A stretch of 64,000 bases of DNA. It comes from Fodinibius sp051746985 (GTDB lineage: Bacteria; Bacteroidota; Rhodothermia; Balneolales; Balneolaceae). Within the stretch, counting starts at the first letter, position 1. Every line of letters begins with the position of its first letter. The notes below the pieces were generated by a model that was given only the letters and a program-made list of their open reading frames with translations, was not told the DNA's origin and did no database searches. Positions 1 through 9,240 of this stretch are shown piece after piece. A program made the translations under genes and the position numbers. The stretch lies in assembly GCA_051746985.1 (NCBI GenBank), contig JBNJFP010000006.1, positions 46,403 to 110,402 of the forward strand, read 5' to 3'.

Positions 1-1
1 C

Positions 2-235
2 ACAAACACTAAACTGGCTATGCACCTGGGACTGGAATTGCGGCCTATCCAAAAAATACCCCTGCGCGCAGGAACGCGACTGGCCGCAGGATTACCTCCC
101 CATGTGAGCTTTGGTACTGGCATAGAAACACGATATTGGGACTTCAATGTAGGTACTCAGCTTATCTTTCGTTCCCAGAGTTTTACTACCGAAATGGCGG
201 GTGGCGCTGTTGCCGGTTTCCAGCTCCATTTATAG
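2..235 (+). CDS. C-terminal fragment of a probable outer-membrane beta-barrel protein (5' end outside window)
   Basis: The frame is open from the first bases of the window to a TAG stop at 233-235, so this is the tail of a gene starting upstream. The visible 77 or so residues alternate polar and hydrophobic residues in short strands rich in Gly and aromatic residues, and end in GFQLHL. That is typical of the last strands of an outer-membrane barrel or PorV/DUF5723-like protein in Bacteroidota. The ATG at 20 is internal. I cannot name the family from this fragment; the barrel assignment is inference. Confidence 0.5.
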   Translation, partial: TNTKLAMHLGLELRPIQKIPLRAGTRLAAGLPPHVSFGTGIETRYWDFNVGTQLIFRSQSFTTEMAGGAVAGFQLHL

Positions 236-404
236 TTCGAATGGTACATTTCTGCCAACCTGTCAACATACTTACTTAATACCAATTCAAGTTGTTATTT
301 TGCCAGTAAATATGACTAATTGGTAGTGTGTAAAGAGTTGGCTCTTTATTTGCATCAAATAGTATTCAAGAAATAAAAAAACTTTGATTTAAAATTTTGA
401 CTAC

Positions 405-2942
405 ATGAAGAACATCTTCGATAACATAGCCAACTTGGAAGATATTCAAGATCAGTTTGACGATTTTGAACAGGCTATTCCACTTATGTCGGAAGAAGAG
501 GAAAAGCAGTTGACGCAGTCAGAAGTTCCTGACGAGCTGCCGATACTTCCCCTTAAAAATACGGTTTTGTTCCCCGGCGTTGTCGTGCCGATTACGGTAG
601 GTCGTGACCGATCGCTGAAGCTTGTAAAAGAGGCTTACGAGTCGGATAAAATTATTGGGGTTGTCAGCCAAAAAAGTGAAGACGAGGAAGATCCCGATCA
701 AGGAGATTTATATGATGTGGGCACCGTGGCCCAAATTCTTAAGCTGATAAAAATGCCCGATGGCAGCAAAAGTATCGTCATCCAGGGAAAAACAACCTTT
801 AAAGTAGAAGAGTACCTGCAGAAAGATCCTTATTTTACAGCCAACGTTCTGCCCTATCGCCAGGAGATGGATATTGAGGGCGTAGAACTGGATGCTTCTA
901 TCCGATCAGTGAAAGAAACGGCTACCAAAATTGTAAACCTTTCTCCCAATATTCCTTCGGAGGCCTCGGTTGCTATCAACAATATCAACAGTCCCAACTT
1001 TCTGCTGAATTTCATCTCATCGAATCTCAACGTTTCCACATCTGACAAACAGGACGTGCTGGAAATCCGTAAGTTTTCGGAGCGAATGGAGCGCGTGATG
1101 GAGTTCCTTAACAAAGAATTGCAGGTGCTCAACTTAAGTGAGGAAATTCGTACCAAGGTAAAGTCTGATATTGACGAACAGCAGCGCGACTTTTATTTGC
1201 GTCAACAGATGAAAGCAATTCAGGAGGCACTGGGTGAAGATGGCGAACACCAGGAAATTGCCTCGCTTCGCAAACGCGCCAAGGAGAAAAATCTTCCCGA
1301 AGAGGCGCAGGAGACGGTTGAAAAAGAACTGACGCGTTTGGAACGCACTCCAAACTCATCGCCCAATTATGGCGTCATCCATAATTACATTGAGTGGATT
1401 TTAGATCTGCCCTGGGATAAATATTCGGATGACAATCTGGATCTGGAACATGCACAAGAGGTTCTGGATGAAGACCACTATGGGCTGGACAAGGTTAAGA
1501 AACGCATCATCGAATACTTGGCCGTGCTTAAGCTTAAAAAGGATATGAAAGCGCCAATTCTTTGTTTCTACGGCCCACCCGGCGTTGGTAAAACCTCGCT
1601 CGGCAAGTCTATTGCCCGCGCTTTAAATCGTAAGTTCGAACGCTTTAGCCTTGGTGGTATTCATGATGAGGCCGAAATTCGCGGTCACCGCAGAACCTAC
1701 ATTGGGGCCCTGCCGGGACGAATAATTCGTGCAATGAAAAAGGCTGAAACCAGCAATCCGGTGGTTATGCTTGATGAAATTGACAAGGTTGGCTCGGATT
1801 ATCGCGGCGACCCCACTTCTGCCCTGCTTGAGGTGCTCGATCCCGAACAAAACGACAGCTTTGCTGATAACTACCTTGAGCTGGAATATGATCTGTCCAA
1901 CGTGCTCTTTATTGCAACCGCAAACTCGCTCGATACCATCCCAGCGCCGCTTCGCGACCGTATGGAGATCATCAATATCAGTGGCTATACGCTGGAGGAA
2001 AAAACGCAGATTGCAAAAAAACACTTGATGCCAAAACAGATCGAAGAAAATGGACTCAATGAAGATCAGATTACAATAAAGGATGAGGCCATTGAAAAAA
2101 TAATCGATCAATATACGCGTGAATCGGGCGTACGTTCGCTGGAACGAGAAATTGGCTCGGTATGTCGCGGTGTGGCCGCAAAAATCGCCAAAGGCGAAGA
2201 AGGTCCGCACACCGTAGAAGCTACCAATTTGGAGGAATTTTTAGGCAAGCGAAAATATTTTTCTGAAGTCGCTGAACGTACCAAAGTGCCCGGCGTAGCA
2301 ACAGGATTAGCATGGACGCCCTATGGCGGTGATATCCTCTTTATTGAGGCCAGCGTATCCAAGGGAAGTGGAAAGCTGCACATTACGGGGCAACTGGGCG
2401 ACGTAATGAAAGAGTCGGCCATGTTGGCAATGTCGTACCTTAAAGCACACTCCGATGAGCTTAATATCCCCGAAGAGGCTTTTAAATATTGGGACCTCCA
2501 TATTCACGTGCCAAAAGGGGCCGTGCCCAAAGACGGTCCATCGGCTGGCGTATCTATCTTTTCAGCCATAGCTTCTATCTTTACCCAGCGTAAAGTAAAA
2601 GGAACACTTGCAATGACCGGTGAAATTACGCTGCGCGGACTGGTGCTGCCGGTGGGCGGCATTAAAGAAAAAGTACTGGCCGCCAAACGAGCTGGTATCG
2701 AAAAGGTTCTGCTGCCGAAAAAGAATGAAAAAGACGTGGCAGAAATTGAAGAAGAGGTGCTTGGTAATCTTAAAGTCCAGTACCTGGAACGTATGGATCC
2801 CCTGTTGGATATTGTACTTGACGATGAACCGGTTCGAGACCCCGCCGAACGCTTTAAGGTCAGTGAAGCTCATAAAAAAAAGAAAAACGGGGAAGCAGCC
2901 GACGCTAAAGACTCCACGGAAGAAACCATTGTAATGGAGTAA
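405..2942 (+). CDS. lon: ATP-dependent endopeptidase La (Lon protease)
   Basis: An 845-residue LonA-type protease, which degrades misfolded and regulatory proteins in the cytoplasm as a hexamer. Domains in order: N-terminal substrate-binding LAN domain (about residues 44-245, starting at the strand LPILPLKNTVLFPG), a coiled region, the AAA+ module with Walker A GPPGVGKTS at 390-398 and Walker B VVMLDEIDKV, and the C-terminal protease domain. The catalytic dyad is intact: Ser713 in KDGPSAGV and Lys756 in GGIKEKV, spaced as in E. coli Lon (679/722). The C-terminus carries a roughly 30-residue charged, Lys/Glu-rich tail. The ATG start has no clear Shine-Dalgarno. A strong hairpin follows the stop. 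Identification is secure. Confidence 0.98.
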   Translation: MKNIFDNIANLEDIQDQFDDFEQAIPLMSEEEEKQLTQSEVPDELPILPLKNTVLFPGVVVPITVGRDRSLKLVKEAYESDKIIGVVSQKSEDEEDPDQGDLYDVGTVAQILKLIKMPDGSKSIVIQGKTTFKVEEYLQKDPYFTANVLPYRQEMDIEGVELDASIRSVKETATKIVNLSPNIPSEASVAINNINSPNFLLNFISSNLNVSTSDKQDVLEIRKFSERMERVMEFLNKELQVLNLSEEIRTKVKSDIDEQQRDFYLRQQMKAIQEALGEDGEHQEIASLRKRAKEKNLPEEAQETVEKELTRLERTPNSSPNYGVIHNYIEWILDLPWDKYSDDNLDLEHAQEVLDEDHYGLDKVKKRIIEYLAVLKLKKDMKAPILCFYGPPGVGKTSLGKSIARALNRKFERFSLGGIHDEAEIRGHRRTYIGALPGRIIRAMKKAETSNPVVMLDEIDKVGSDYRGDPTSALLEVLDPEQNDSFADNYLELEYDLSNVLFIATANSLDTIPAPLRDRMEIINISGYTLEEKTQIAKKHLMPKQIEENGLNEDQITIKDEAIEKIIDQYTRESGVRSLEREIGSVCRGVAAKIAKGEEGPHTVEATNLEEFLGKRKYFSEVAERTKVPGVATGLAWTPYGGDILFIEASVSKGSGKLHITGQLGDVMKESAMLAMSYLKAHSDELNIPEEAFKYWDLHIHVPKGAVPKDGPSAGVSIFSAIASIFTQRKVKGTLAMTGEITLRGLVLPVGGIKEKVLAAKRAGIEKVLLPKKNEKDVAEIEEEVLGNLKVQYLERMDPLLDIVLDDEPVRDPAERFKVSEAHKKKKNGEAADAKDSTEETIVME

Positions 2943-2963
2943 TACATTTGCTTTAATTAAAAT

Positions 2964-2995
2964 AAAAGTCGTCTCGATTTATCGGGGCGACTTTT
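2964..2995 (+). terminator. Rho-independent terminator after lon
   Basis: A 14-bp stem (arms AAAAGTCGTCTCGA and TCGGGGCGACTTTT, with two G-U type pairs) closes a 4-base TTTA loop, beginning about 20 bases after the lon stop. The T-rich 3' arm runs on into TATATTTTTATT. Confidence 0.85.
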
Positions 2996-3038
2996 ATATT
3001 TTTATTGGGATTCTAATCGGAAACAAACCCTCACTAAT

Positions 3039-3971
3039 TTGCCCAAAAAAGGACGTGTTGTAGAATCTACGGGTAGCTGGTATAAAGTAGCCTATGACGA
3101 AGATCACGGCATGCAGACCATCGACTGTCGGCTGCCGGGACGTTTTCGTCTTAAGGACCATGCCCTCACAAACCCCATTGCCGTAGGCGATTATGTGGAG
3201 TTCGAAATCAACGATGATGGATCGGGCAGTATTGAAAACATTGACGATCGCCAAAACTATTTGATCCGTCAATCCACCCATCATCAAAAAGAGAGCCAAA
3301 TTTTAGCCGCCAATATTGATCGGGCATACGCGGTTCAATCGGTGCACCATCCCAAAATAAAACAGGGATTTTTTGATCGATTTCTTGTCACCTGCGAAGC
3401 CTACCAGATACCGGCCTCGATCATCATCAACAAAATGGATCTGGCCACCGATAGTGCAAAAGCATACGTGGATTCTATTACAAAGCTTTATGAATCGCTT
3501 GGATACCCTGTTTTACATACCAGTATAAAAGATGAATCATCTTTAGAACGTCTTAAAAAGGATTTAAAGGGGAATACGTCGGTATTTGTGGGTCCGTCTG
3601 GGGTCGGTAAAACCAGCCTGCTCAACCATATCGATCCCAACATCAATCGTAAAGTTGGAGAGATATCTTCTTTCAATGAAAAAGGGAAACACACCACCAC
3701 TTTTGCCAAGCTCTTGCCCCTGCAAATTGGAGGGTACCTCGTAGATACGCCTGGCATTCGTGAATTTGGGCTGGTAAATATCGACCCTTGGGAACTGTCG
3801 CTGTTCTTCCCCGAAATGCTGGACCCACGCCGGCAATGTAAATTCAATAATTGCACCCATGCCCACGAACCGGGTTGCGGGGTTATTGAAGCCTTTCAAG
3901 AGGATAATATTGATCCTGACCGCTACGATTCTTATTTAAACATATTGGAATCGCTTCAAGAGACACAATAA
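3039..3971 (+). CDS. rsgA: Small-subunit ribosome biogenesis GTPase RsgA (YjeQ)
   Basis: A 310-residue circularly permuted GTPase that helps mature the 30S ribosomal subunit. Seen: an N-terminal OB fold (about 1-75), then G-motifs in permuted order, G4 NKMD at 131-134, G1 GPSGVGKTS at 185-193 and G3 DTPG at 236-239. The C-terminal zinc knuckle has Cys267, Cys272, His274 and Cys280 (C-x4-C-x-H-x5-C). The start is TTG at 3039, 43 bases after the lon terminator; no upstream ATG gives a better N-terminus. All hallmark residues are present. Confidence 0.96.
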   Translation: MPKKGRVVESTGSWYKVAYDEDHGMQTIDCRLPGRFRLKDHALTNPIAVGDYVEFEINDDGSGSIENIDDRQNYLIRQSTHHQKESQILAANIDRAYAVQSVHHPKIKQGFFDRFLVTCEAYQIPASIIINKMDLATDSAKAYVDSITKLYESLGYPVLHTSIKDESSLERLKKDLKGNTSVFVGPSGVGKTSLLNHIDPNINRKVGEISSFNEKGKHTTTFAKLLPLQIGGYLVDTPGIREFGLVNIDPWELSLFFPEMLDPRRQCKFNNCTHAHEPGCGVIEAFQEDNIDPDRYDSYLNILESLQETQ

Positions 3972-4056
3972 TAATTAGAGAGTTATCCTTAAATTCTGTA
4001 GTATTGCAGTGTTTACGGATGGCTAACAGACAAATCGCAATAAAGATATCAGGGAT

Positions 4057-5172
4057 ATGAAATTTAGATACCATTTACTCACTTTTGCACTGCTTTTCGG
4101 GCTATTAACTGTTGATGTGACACCAGCTCAGGCACAAGTTGGCGATGTGGGAGATATTCTGCAATCAGGTCGGGAAGATGCTAATACCTTAGCTCGTGCC
4201 TACCTTGAGCCTTTTGGATCCGGTTTTGGCGCCTCCCTTAATACGGGGTGGACCAACACAGCCAGCCCCCACAGTAAACTCGGTTTTGACATTACGCTGA
4301 GTTCGGGATTGGCAATTGTGCCCGATGAAGCCAAATCATTTAATGTAAATGAGCTTGGACTCCAAAAACTCGAACTCGATGAAAATGATCCGGTTTCCCC
4401 TACCATCAATGGAACTGACGGACAAGGGGCTTTGCTTGCATACTATGAAGAGATCAATGGCAATGAAGAAAAAATCCTGGACTTCAATATGCCAGAGGGT
4501 ACCGGTTTTGGATATGTGCCCGCTCCTATGATAAAAGCAGGAGTTGGACTCATTAAAGATACCGAATTGATGGTCCGTTTCATGCCAGAAACAGAAATTG
4601 GCGACTTTGGCTCGTTTAATCTCTTTGGGGTGGGTGCCAAACACGGCATCAACCAGTGGCTGCCCGGTGGAAAAATGCTGCCTGTTAACCTATCGGTAAT
4701 GGTAGGGTACACTGGTATGGAAGTAGGATCAGACTTGGATCTCAGAGCCGAAGATGTCATTAATGAACCCAACCGAACGGAAAATCCATATGACGATTCC
4801 CAATGGGATGGTCAGGCCATTGCCCTCAATACCAATGCCTACACCATTAACGCCTTGGTGGGCAAAAAGCTACCCATTCTTTCTGTTTATGCCGGCTTGG
4901 GTTACGAAGCCTCTACCTTTGAGATGACAACTCCGGGCTCTTATCCTACCGTTGTGCCCAATGAAGATTTTGATCAGAATAATCCCAATCAAGAAGATCC
5001 GCTGATTGTGGATGCTGTAGATGAGCCCTTAAATGTTTCTATTGATGGGGACAACAACTTTCGTGCTTTGGCTGGATTCAGAGCTCGGTTTACGATTTTC
5101 CATGTTTCTGGCTCTTACACCCTCTCCAACTATTCAAGCTTCAACCTTGGAGTAGGCATCAGCTTTAGATAA
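4057..5172 (+). CDS. DUF6588-type outer-membrane/periplasmic protein
   Basis: A 371-residue exported protein. Residues 1-27 are a classical signal peptide ending AQAQ. The remainder has many short alternating strands with Gly and aromatic residues and ends in SFNLGVGISFR, an outer-membrane barrel-like terminus. The early segment (DANTLARAYLEPFGSGFGAS) and overall layout resemble the DUF6588 family of Bacteroidota, whose function is unknown. The start is ATG at 4057 with AGGGAT just upstream. It is a single gene with its own terminator. The family name is from memory and not tested by a search. Confidence 0.75.
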   Translation: MKFRYHLLTFALLFGLLTVDVTPAQAQVGDVGDILQSGREDANTLARAYLEPFGSGFGASLNTGWTNTASPHSKLGFDITLSSGLAIVPDEAKSFNVNELGLQKLELDENDPVSPTINGTDGQGALLAYYEEINGNEEKILDFNMPEGTGFGYVPAPMIKAGVGLIKDTELMVRFMPETEIGDFGSFNLFGVGAKHGINQWLPGGKMLPVNLSVMVGYTGMEVGSDLDLRAEDVINEPNRTENPYDDSQWDGQAIALNTNAYTINALVGKKLPILSVYAGLGYEASTFEMTTPGSYPTVVPNEDFDQNNPNQEDPLIVDAVDEPLNVSIDGDNNFRALAGFRARFTIFHVSGSYTLSNYSSFNLGVGISFR

Positions 5173-5197
5173 AACCCGTGCCAAGAATTATTAATTT

Positions 5198-5230
5198 AAA
5201 AGGGAGTTCTAAAACAAGGACTCCCTTTTT
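5198..5230 (+). terminator. Rho-independent terminator after the DUF6588 gene
   Basis: Arms AAAAGGGAGT and ACTCCCTTTT form a 10-bp stem with a 12-base loop, followed by a T-run, starting about 26 bases after the stop at 5172. Confidence 0.85.
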
Positions 5231-5258
5231 TATTTTCTTGCTAAAAACCGTCTGAAAA

Positions 5259-5879
5259 TTGGAGCCTGCAGAAGTATTATATATTCTCGACCTGATTGGT
5301 GTTGCTGTTTTCGCTATATCCGGGGCTCTTACAGCCGGACGTAAAAGCCTTGATCTATTGGGCGTCGTCATTATTGCTGTTGTTACGGCCGTGGGCGGTG
5401 GAACTACGCGCGATCTTCTTCTCGATCGTCACCCCATATTCTGGATTGCCGACCCCACTTATTTGCTGATAATCATCATCTCCGCTCTTGTCACCATTGG
5501 CTATACCCAATATCAGGACCCCCCCGAAAAAGCCCTCTTAATTGCCGATGCATTAGGATTGGCCGTATTCACGATTTTGGGTGCCCAAATCACCCAGGAA
5601 GTGGTCTCAAACAGTATCATCATTGTTATCATGGCCGCCATCACCGGAACCGTGGGAGGATTAATCCGAGATGTGTTAAGCAATGAAATACCACTTATTC
5701 TCCGCCGTGATATTTACGCTACCGCTGCATTGAGTGGAGCAACAGCCTATCTTTTGTTACAGCTAACCAACCTATCCTCAACAACGAATATTGTTTTAGG
5801 AATGCTGGTTGTAGTAGCACTGCGTTTAGCTGCCATACAGTGGAATTGGCATCTGCCAAAATTTAAATTGCATGATTAG
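5259..5879 (+). CDS. Trimeric intracellular cation (TRIC) channel-like / UPF0126 membrane protein
   Basis: A 206-residue inner-membrane protein with about seven hydrophobic segments arranged as an internal repeat. Each half carries a Gly-rich break followed by R-D: GGGTTRDLLL near residue 50 and GTVGGLIRDVL near residue 132. This duplicated pattern is diagnostic of UPF0126 proteins, which are homologous to TRIC potassium channels; some members are reported glycine transporters (YicG). The start is TTG at 5259, right after the preceding terminator. Substrate (K+ or a small amino acid) cannot be decided from sequence. Confidence 0.9.
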   Translation: MEPAEVLYILDLIGVAVFAISGALTAGRKSLDLLGVVIIAVVTAVGGGTTRDLLLDRHPIFWIADPTYLLIIIISALVTIGYTQYQDPPEKALLIADALGLAVFTILGAQITQEVVSNSIIIVIMAAITGTVGGLIRDVLSNEIPLILRRDIYATAALSGATAYLLLQLTNLSSTTNIVLGMLVVVALRLAAIQWNWHLPKFKLHD

Positions 5880-5937
5880 TTGTGGTTTTATCATTTAGTA
5901 ATAATATTTCTCTTGACCTAAAACAAACGGGAAGTTG

Positions 5938-6336
5938 ATGATGAAAACACAATTATTTTCTTTTTTCTGTCTGCTATGTCTAATCACTGCTACGGCTACA
6001 GCACAAGATATCAAAGTAACCCAGCTCGACTTCGCGACGGCTATTGAAGATCGTCAGCCAGTAGAAGCTGATACTGCCTTTTCGGCTGATGTGGAAAAAG
6101 TATTTTGCTTCACCAAAGTAGAAGGTGTCACCGATACCACACAAATCACCCACGTATGGCACTACAAAGGCGAAGAGGTGGCACGCATTGATCTGGACGT
6201 TACGAGCGATCCATGGCGAACCTGGAGCTCAAAATCAATTCTGGAAAAATGGACCGGGCCCTGGCGGGTGATGGTCTTGGATCCCGAGGAAAATGTGCTC
6301 GCCTCAGAAACCTTTGTGATTACCGAAGAAGATTAA
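5938..6336 (+). CDS. Exported DUF2914-domain protein
   Basis: About 132 residues. An N-terminal signal peptide ends near ATATAQ; the rest is a single small beta-rich domain with the DUF2914 pattern (VFCFTKVEG, HVWHYKGE, GPWRVMVLD). Its function is unknown. Two ATGs (5938, 5941) follow a purine run GGGAAG at 5929-5934; an upstream TTG at 5935 is also in frame. The stop overlaps the end of convergent polA by 4 bases. A second DUF2914 domain occurs in this window at the end of the membrane protein at 46544-47638. Confidence 0.8.
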   Translation: MMKTQLFSFFCLLCLITATATAQDIKVTQLDFATAIEDRQPVEADTAFSADVEKVFCFTKVEGVTDTTQITHVWHYKGEEVARIDLDVTSDPWRTWSSKSILEKWTGPWRVMVLDPEENVLASETFVITEED

Positions 6337-9113
6337 TGGGCTTTTAGCCAATTATCGGCCAATCCCATATCCACTTTGAGGGGACACGCTAACTCAAAGG
6401 CCGATTCCATTAGTTCTTTCAATTGTTCGGGCACCTCAACCTGCTCGGCTTCGGGGATTTCGAAAATGAGCTCATCATGAACCTGCAGCAACATGCGGGT
6501 TTTGAGCTCGTGCTCCTCCAGGTAGTGCTGAATATCGATCATCGCCTGCTTGATTATATCGGCGGCCGTACCCTGTATGGGCATATTTATAGCCGTACGT
6601 TCAGCAAAAGCACGGCGGTTCCAGTTGCTGGCATTGATATCCGAAATATAGCGGCGGCGCCCCATCAGCGTTTTTACGTATCCGTTCTCTTTGGCAAATG
6701 CTTTCGTCTCGTTGATATATTCCAAAATACCAGGAAAGCGCTCAAAATACTGGTCGATCATTTCCTTTCCCTCATCATTACTGATGCCCAACCTGCTGGC
6801 CAGCCCATACGCACTTACGCCATAGGGAATTCCAAAATTAACCTCTTTGGCCTTCCGGCGGTGATCAGAAGTGACATCATCCAGCGAGTCCAGATCAAAA
6901 ACTTCTTTGGCCGTCCGCGAGTGAATATCCTCATCGTTGTTAAAGGCCTCAATCATATTTTCATCGCCCGACATGGAGGCAATTACACGAAGCTCAACCT
7001 GGGAATAATCTGCTGATAACAACTGAAATCCTTCATCAGCCACAAAAGCTTTACGAATTTCGCGTCCCCGTTCAGTGCGAATGGGAATATTCTGCAGGTT
7101 GGGATTAGACGAAGAAAGACGCCCCGTTGCTGCAATATGCTGATTAAAATCAGTGTGAATGCGTCCCGTTTCGTCATTAATCAACTTGGGCAGCGCATCT
7201 ACATAGGTAGATTTAAGCTTACTTAAGGCGCGATACTCCAGGATTAAATCCGGCATTTCATAATCGTTGGCCAGCTTTTTAAGCACAGATTCTGCCGTAG
7301 AATACTGACCCGTTTTCGTCTTTTTGCCAGCCGGCAATCCCATCTTGTCAAACATCACTTCGCCAAGCTGTTTGGGCGAATTGATATTAAATTCCGTACC
7401 TGCTTTTTCGTAAATGGTTTGTTCCAAATCCAGCAGATCATCACGCAAATCACTCGAAAGTTCGTCCAACATCTCCTTGTCCAGCAGAATGCCGTTCATT
7501 TCCATCTTCGCCAGCACTTCCATCAGCGGAAATTCAAGTGTTTCGGCAATATCAGTGAGTTCATCATCTTTTAGTTTTTCACTGAGAACCTCATACAAAC
7601 GCAGCGTGATATCCGCATCTTCGCAGGCATAAACTCGTACTTCTTCAGGATCAAATTCATCCATCGACTTCTGTTTGCGTCCACTACCAATTAAGTCGGT
7701 AATAGGGATAGGCTGATAATCAAGATATGTTTCAGCCAACGTATCCATCTTCAGCTTCTGATCGGCATCAATGAGGTAAGCGGCAATCATCGTATCAAAC
7801 GCTTTACCCTGTAGCTGCAATCCCGCTCGGCACAACATCATGTAATCGAACTTAAAATTGTGCGCTATCTTTACCGTATTGGGATCCGTAAATAGCGGCC
7901 GCAACACTTCCAGTGCCTCTTGTTTATCAACACCTTTTTCTCCATTTATTGGGATATAGTAGGCCACCCCGGGCGTTGCAGAAAGGGAAATTCCCACCAG
8001 CGAATTCTTCATGGGATCAACGCCGTCGGTTTCGGTATCAAAGCAAAATTTGTTTTTCTTGCCGATGGTATTGGCCACCTCCTCAAGAGCTTCCCGCGTA
8101 TCCACCAGCTCATAAGTGACAATATCTTCATCAAAACGTTCTAATGGGGATTCGGCCTCCACACCATCATCCGCCATAAACAGATCGCCCTGGTTGCTAT
8201 TGGTGTCATCGGATTTTTTATCAATAGAACGTGTAATCTTCTCACCTAAATATTTTTCAGTCAGGGTCCGGAACTCCATTCGCTTAAAAAAAGCACCCAG
8301 TTCTTCGTTGTCAGCACCTTCCCAGTCAAGGTCTTCCCAATCATCCGTTTCGGGCACGTCGGTCTTTATCTTTACCATCTTCTTGGCATGCAGCGCCTCC
8401 TCGGAATACTCCTGCAAACCCTCACGATGTCGCTTGGAACTCATATTGGGTGCATCTTCAATGGCAGCCTCCAGCGATCCGTATTTGTTGATAAGCTTGG
8501 GAGCGCCTTTTTTTCCGATCCCTTTTACGCCGGGAATGTTATCTGATTTATCCCCCAAAATGGCCAGCACATCCACCACTTTTTCGGGATAAACCCCAAA
8601 GTAATCTTTGACTCCCTCCCGATCGATAAGGTTGAATCCACCGTTTTGGTTATCCGGTTTATACATGGTGATATGGTCGTGCACGAGCTGCATAAAGTCC
8701 TTGTCCGGCGTCACCAAGAACACATCTACATCTTCGGCATTCGCCTGATCTGCTATGGTGCCGATAATATCATCGGCCTCGTAGCCATCCTGCTCAATAT
8801 TTTTGATGCCGTAGCCTTCGATCATTTCTTTGATAAGGGGAATGCCAATGGTCAGCTCTTCGGGCTGCGGCGGACGGTTGGCTTTGTAATCCTCATCCAT
8901 TTCGTGCCTGAACGTTGGCTCCTTTGTATCCCACGCAACGGCAATATGTGATGGCTTGTGCTCCTCAAGCAACTTCTCCAACGTATTCGCAAACCCAAGA
9001 ATAGGTCCCGTAGGAATACCCTCTGAGTTTTTTAAATTACTGCTGATAAATGCAAAATGAGATCGGTACGCCAAGGCCATACCATCAAGTAAAAAAAGGA
9101 GACTTTTAGACAT
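6333..9113 (-). CDS. polA: DNA polymerase I
   Basis: A 926-residue family A polymerase for Okazaki-fragment maturation and repair. Three domains: 5'-3' exonuclease (about 1-300, with DGYEADDIIG and GDKSDNIPGVKGIG), 3'-5' exonuclease, and polymerase. The proofreading site looks intact: D359-T-E361, then NFKFDYMM and the ACEDADITL motif. Polymerase motif A is DYSQVELR with Asp702, motif B is in RRKAKEVNFGIPYG, and motif C is VHDE with Asp880. The gene is transcribed leftward from ATG at 9111-9113; its upstream region to 9240 is shared with the divergent phosphatase gene. Confidence 0.98.
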   Translation of the reverse strand: MSKSLLFLLDGMALAYRSHFAFISSNLKNSEGIPTGPILGFANTLEKLLEEHKPSHIAVAWDTKEPTFRHEMDEDYKANRPPQPEELTIGIPLIKEMIEGYGIKNIEQDGYEADDIIGTIADQANAEDVDVFLVTPDKDFMQLVHDHITMYKPDNQNGGFNLIDREGVKDYFGVYPEKVVDVLAILGDKSDNIPGVKGIGKKGAPKLINKYGSLEAAIEDAPNMSSKRHREGLQEYSEEALHAKKMVKIKTDVPETDDWEDLDWEGADNEELGAFFKRMEFRTLTEKYLGEKITRSIDKKSDDTNSNQGDLFMADDGVEAESPLERFDEDIVTYELVDTREALEEVANTIGKKNKFCFDTETDGVDPMKNSLVGISLSATPGVAYYIPINGEKGVDKQEALEVLRPLFTDPNTVKIAHNFKFDYMMLCRAGLQLQGKAFDTMIAAYLIDADQKLKMDTLAETYLDYQPIPITDLIGSGRKQKSMDEFDPEEVRVYACEDADITLRLYEVLSEKLKDDELTDIAETLEFPLMEVLAKMEMNGILLDKEMLDELSSDLRDDLLDLEQTIYEKAGTEFNINSPKQLGEVMFDKMGLPAGKKTKTGQYSTAESVLKKLANDYEMPDLILEYRALSKLKSTYVDALPKLINDETGRIHTDFNQHIAATGRLSSSNPNLQNIPIRTERGREIRKAFVADEGFQLLSADYSQVELRVIASMSGDENMIEAFNNDEDIHSRTAKEVFDLDSLDDVTSDHRRKAKEVNFGIPYGVSAYGLASRLGISNDEGKEMIDQYFERFPGILEYINETKAFAKENGYVKTLMGRRRYISDINASNWNRRAFAERTAINMPIQGTAADIIKQAMIDIQHYLEEHELKTRMLLQVHDELIFEIPEAEQVEVPEQLKELMESAFELACPLKVDMGLADNWLKAH

Positions 9114-9240
9114 GCGAAATTTTATACTTCGAAAGTTAAAATTCTTATAAAATGCTTCTTACATTATTCGGTAAAAGGTAAAACTTTTTAGCGTGGTTTT
9201 CGAATAACTACTGCATGTAAATAATCGATAATATTTTTTC

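Noticed and set aside
1623..2210. Long antisense open frame inside lon
   Set aside because: It lies wholly within the catalytic AAA+ coding region, has no recognisable domain and a composition expected of a shadow frame.
6333..9113. DNA polymerase I lacking proofreading, as in some bacteria
   Set aside because: The Asp359-x-Glu361 and following exonuclease motifs are all present.
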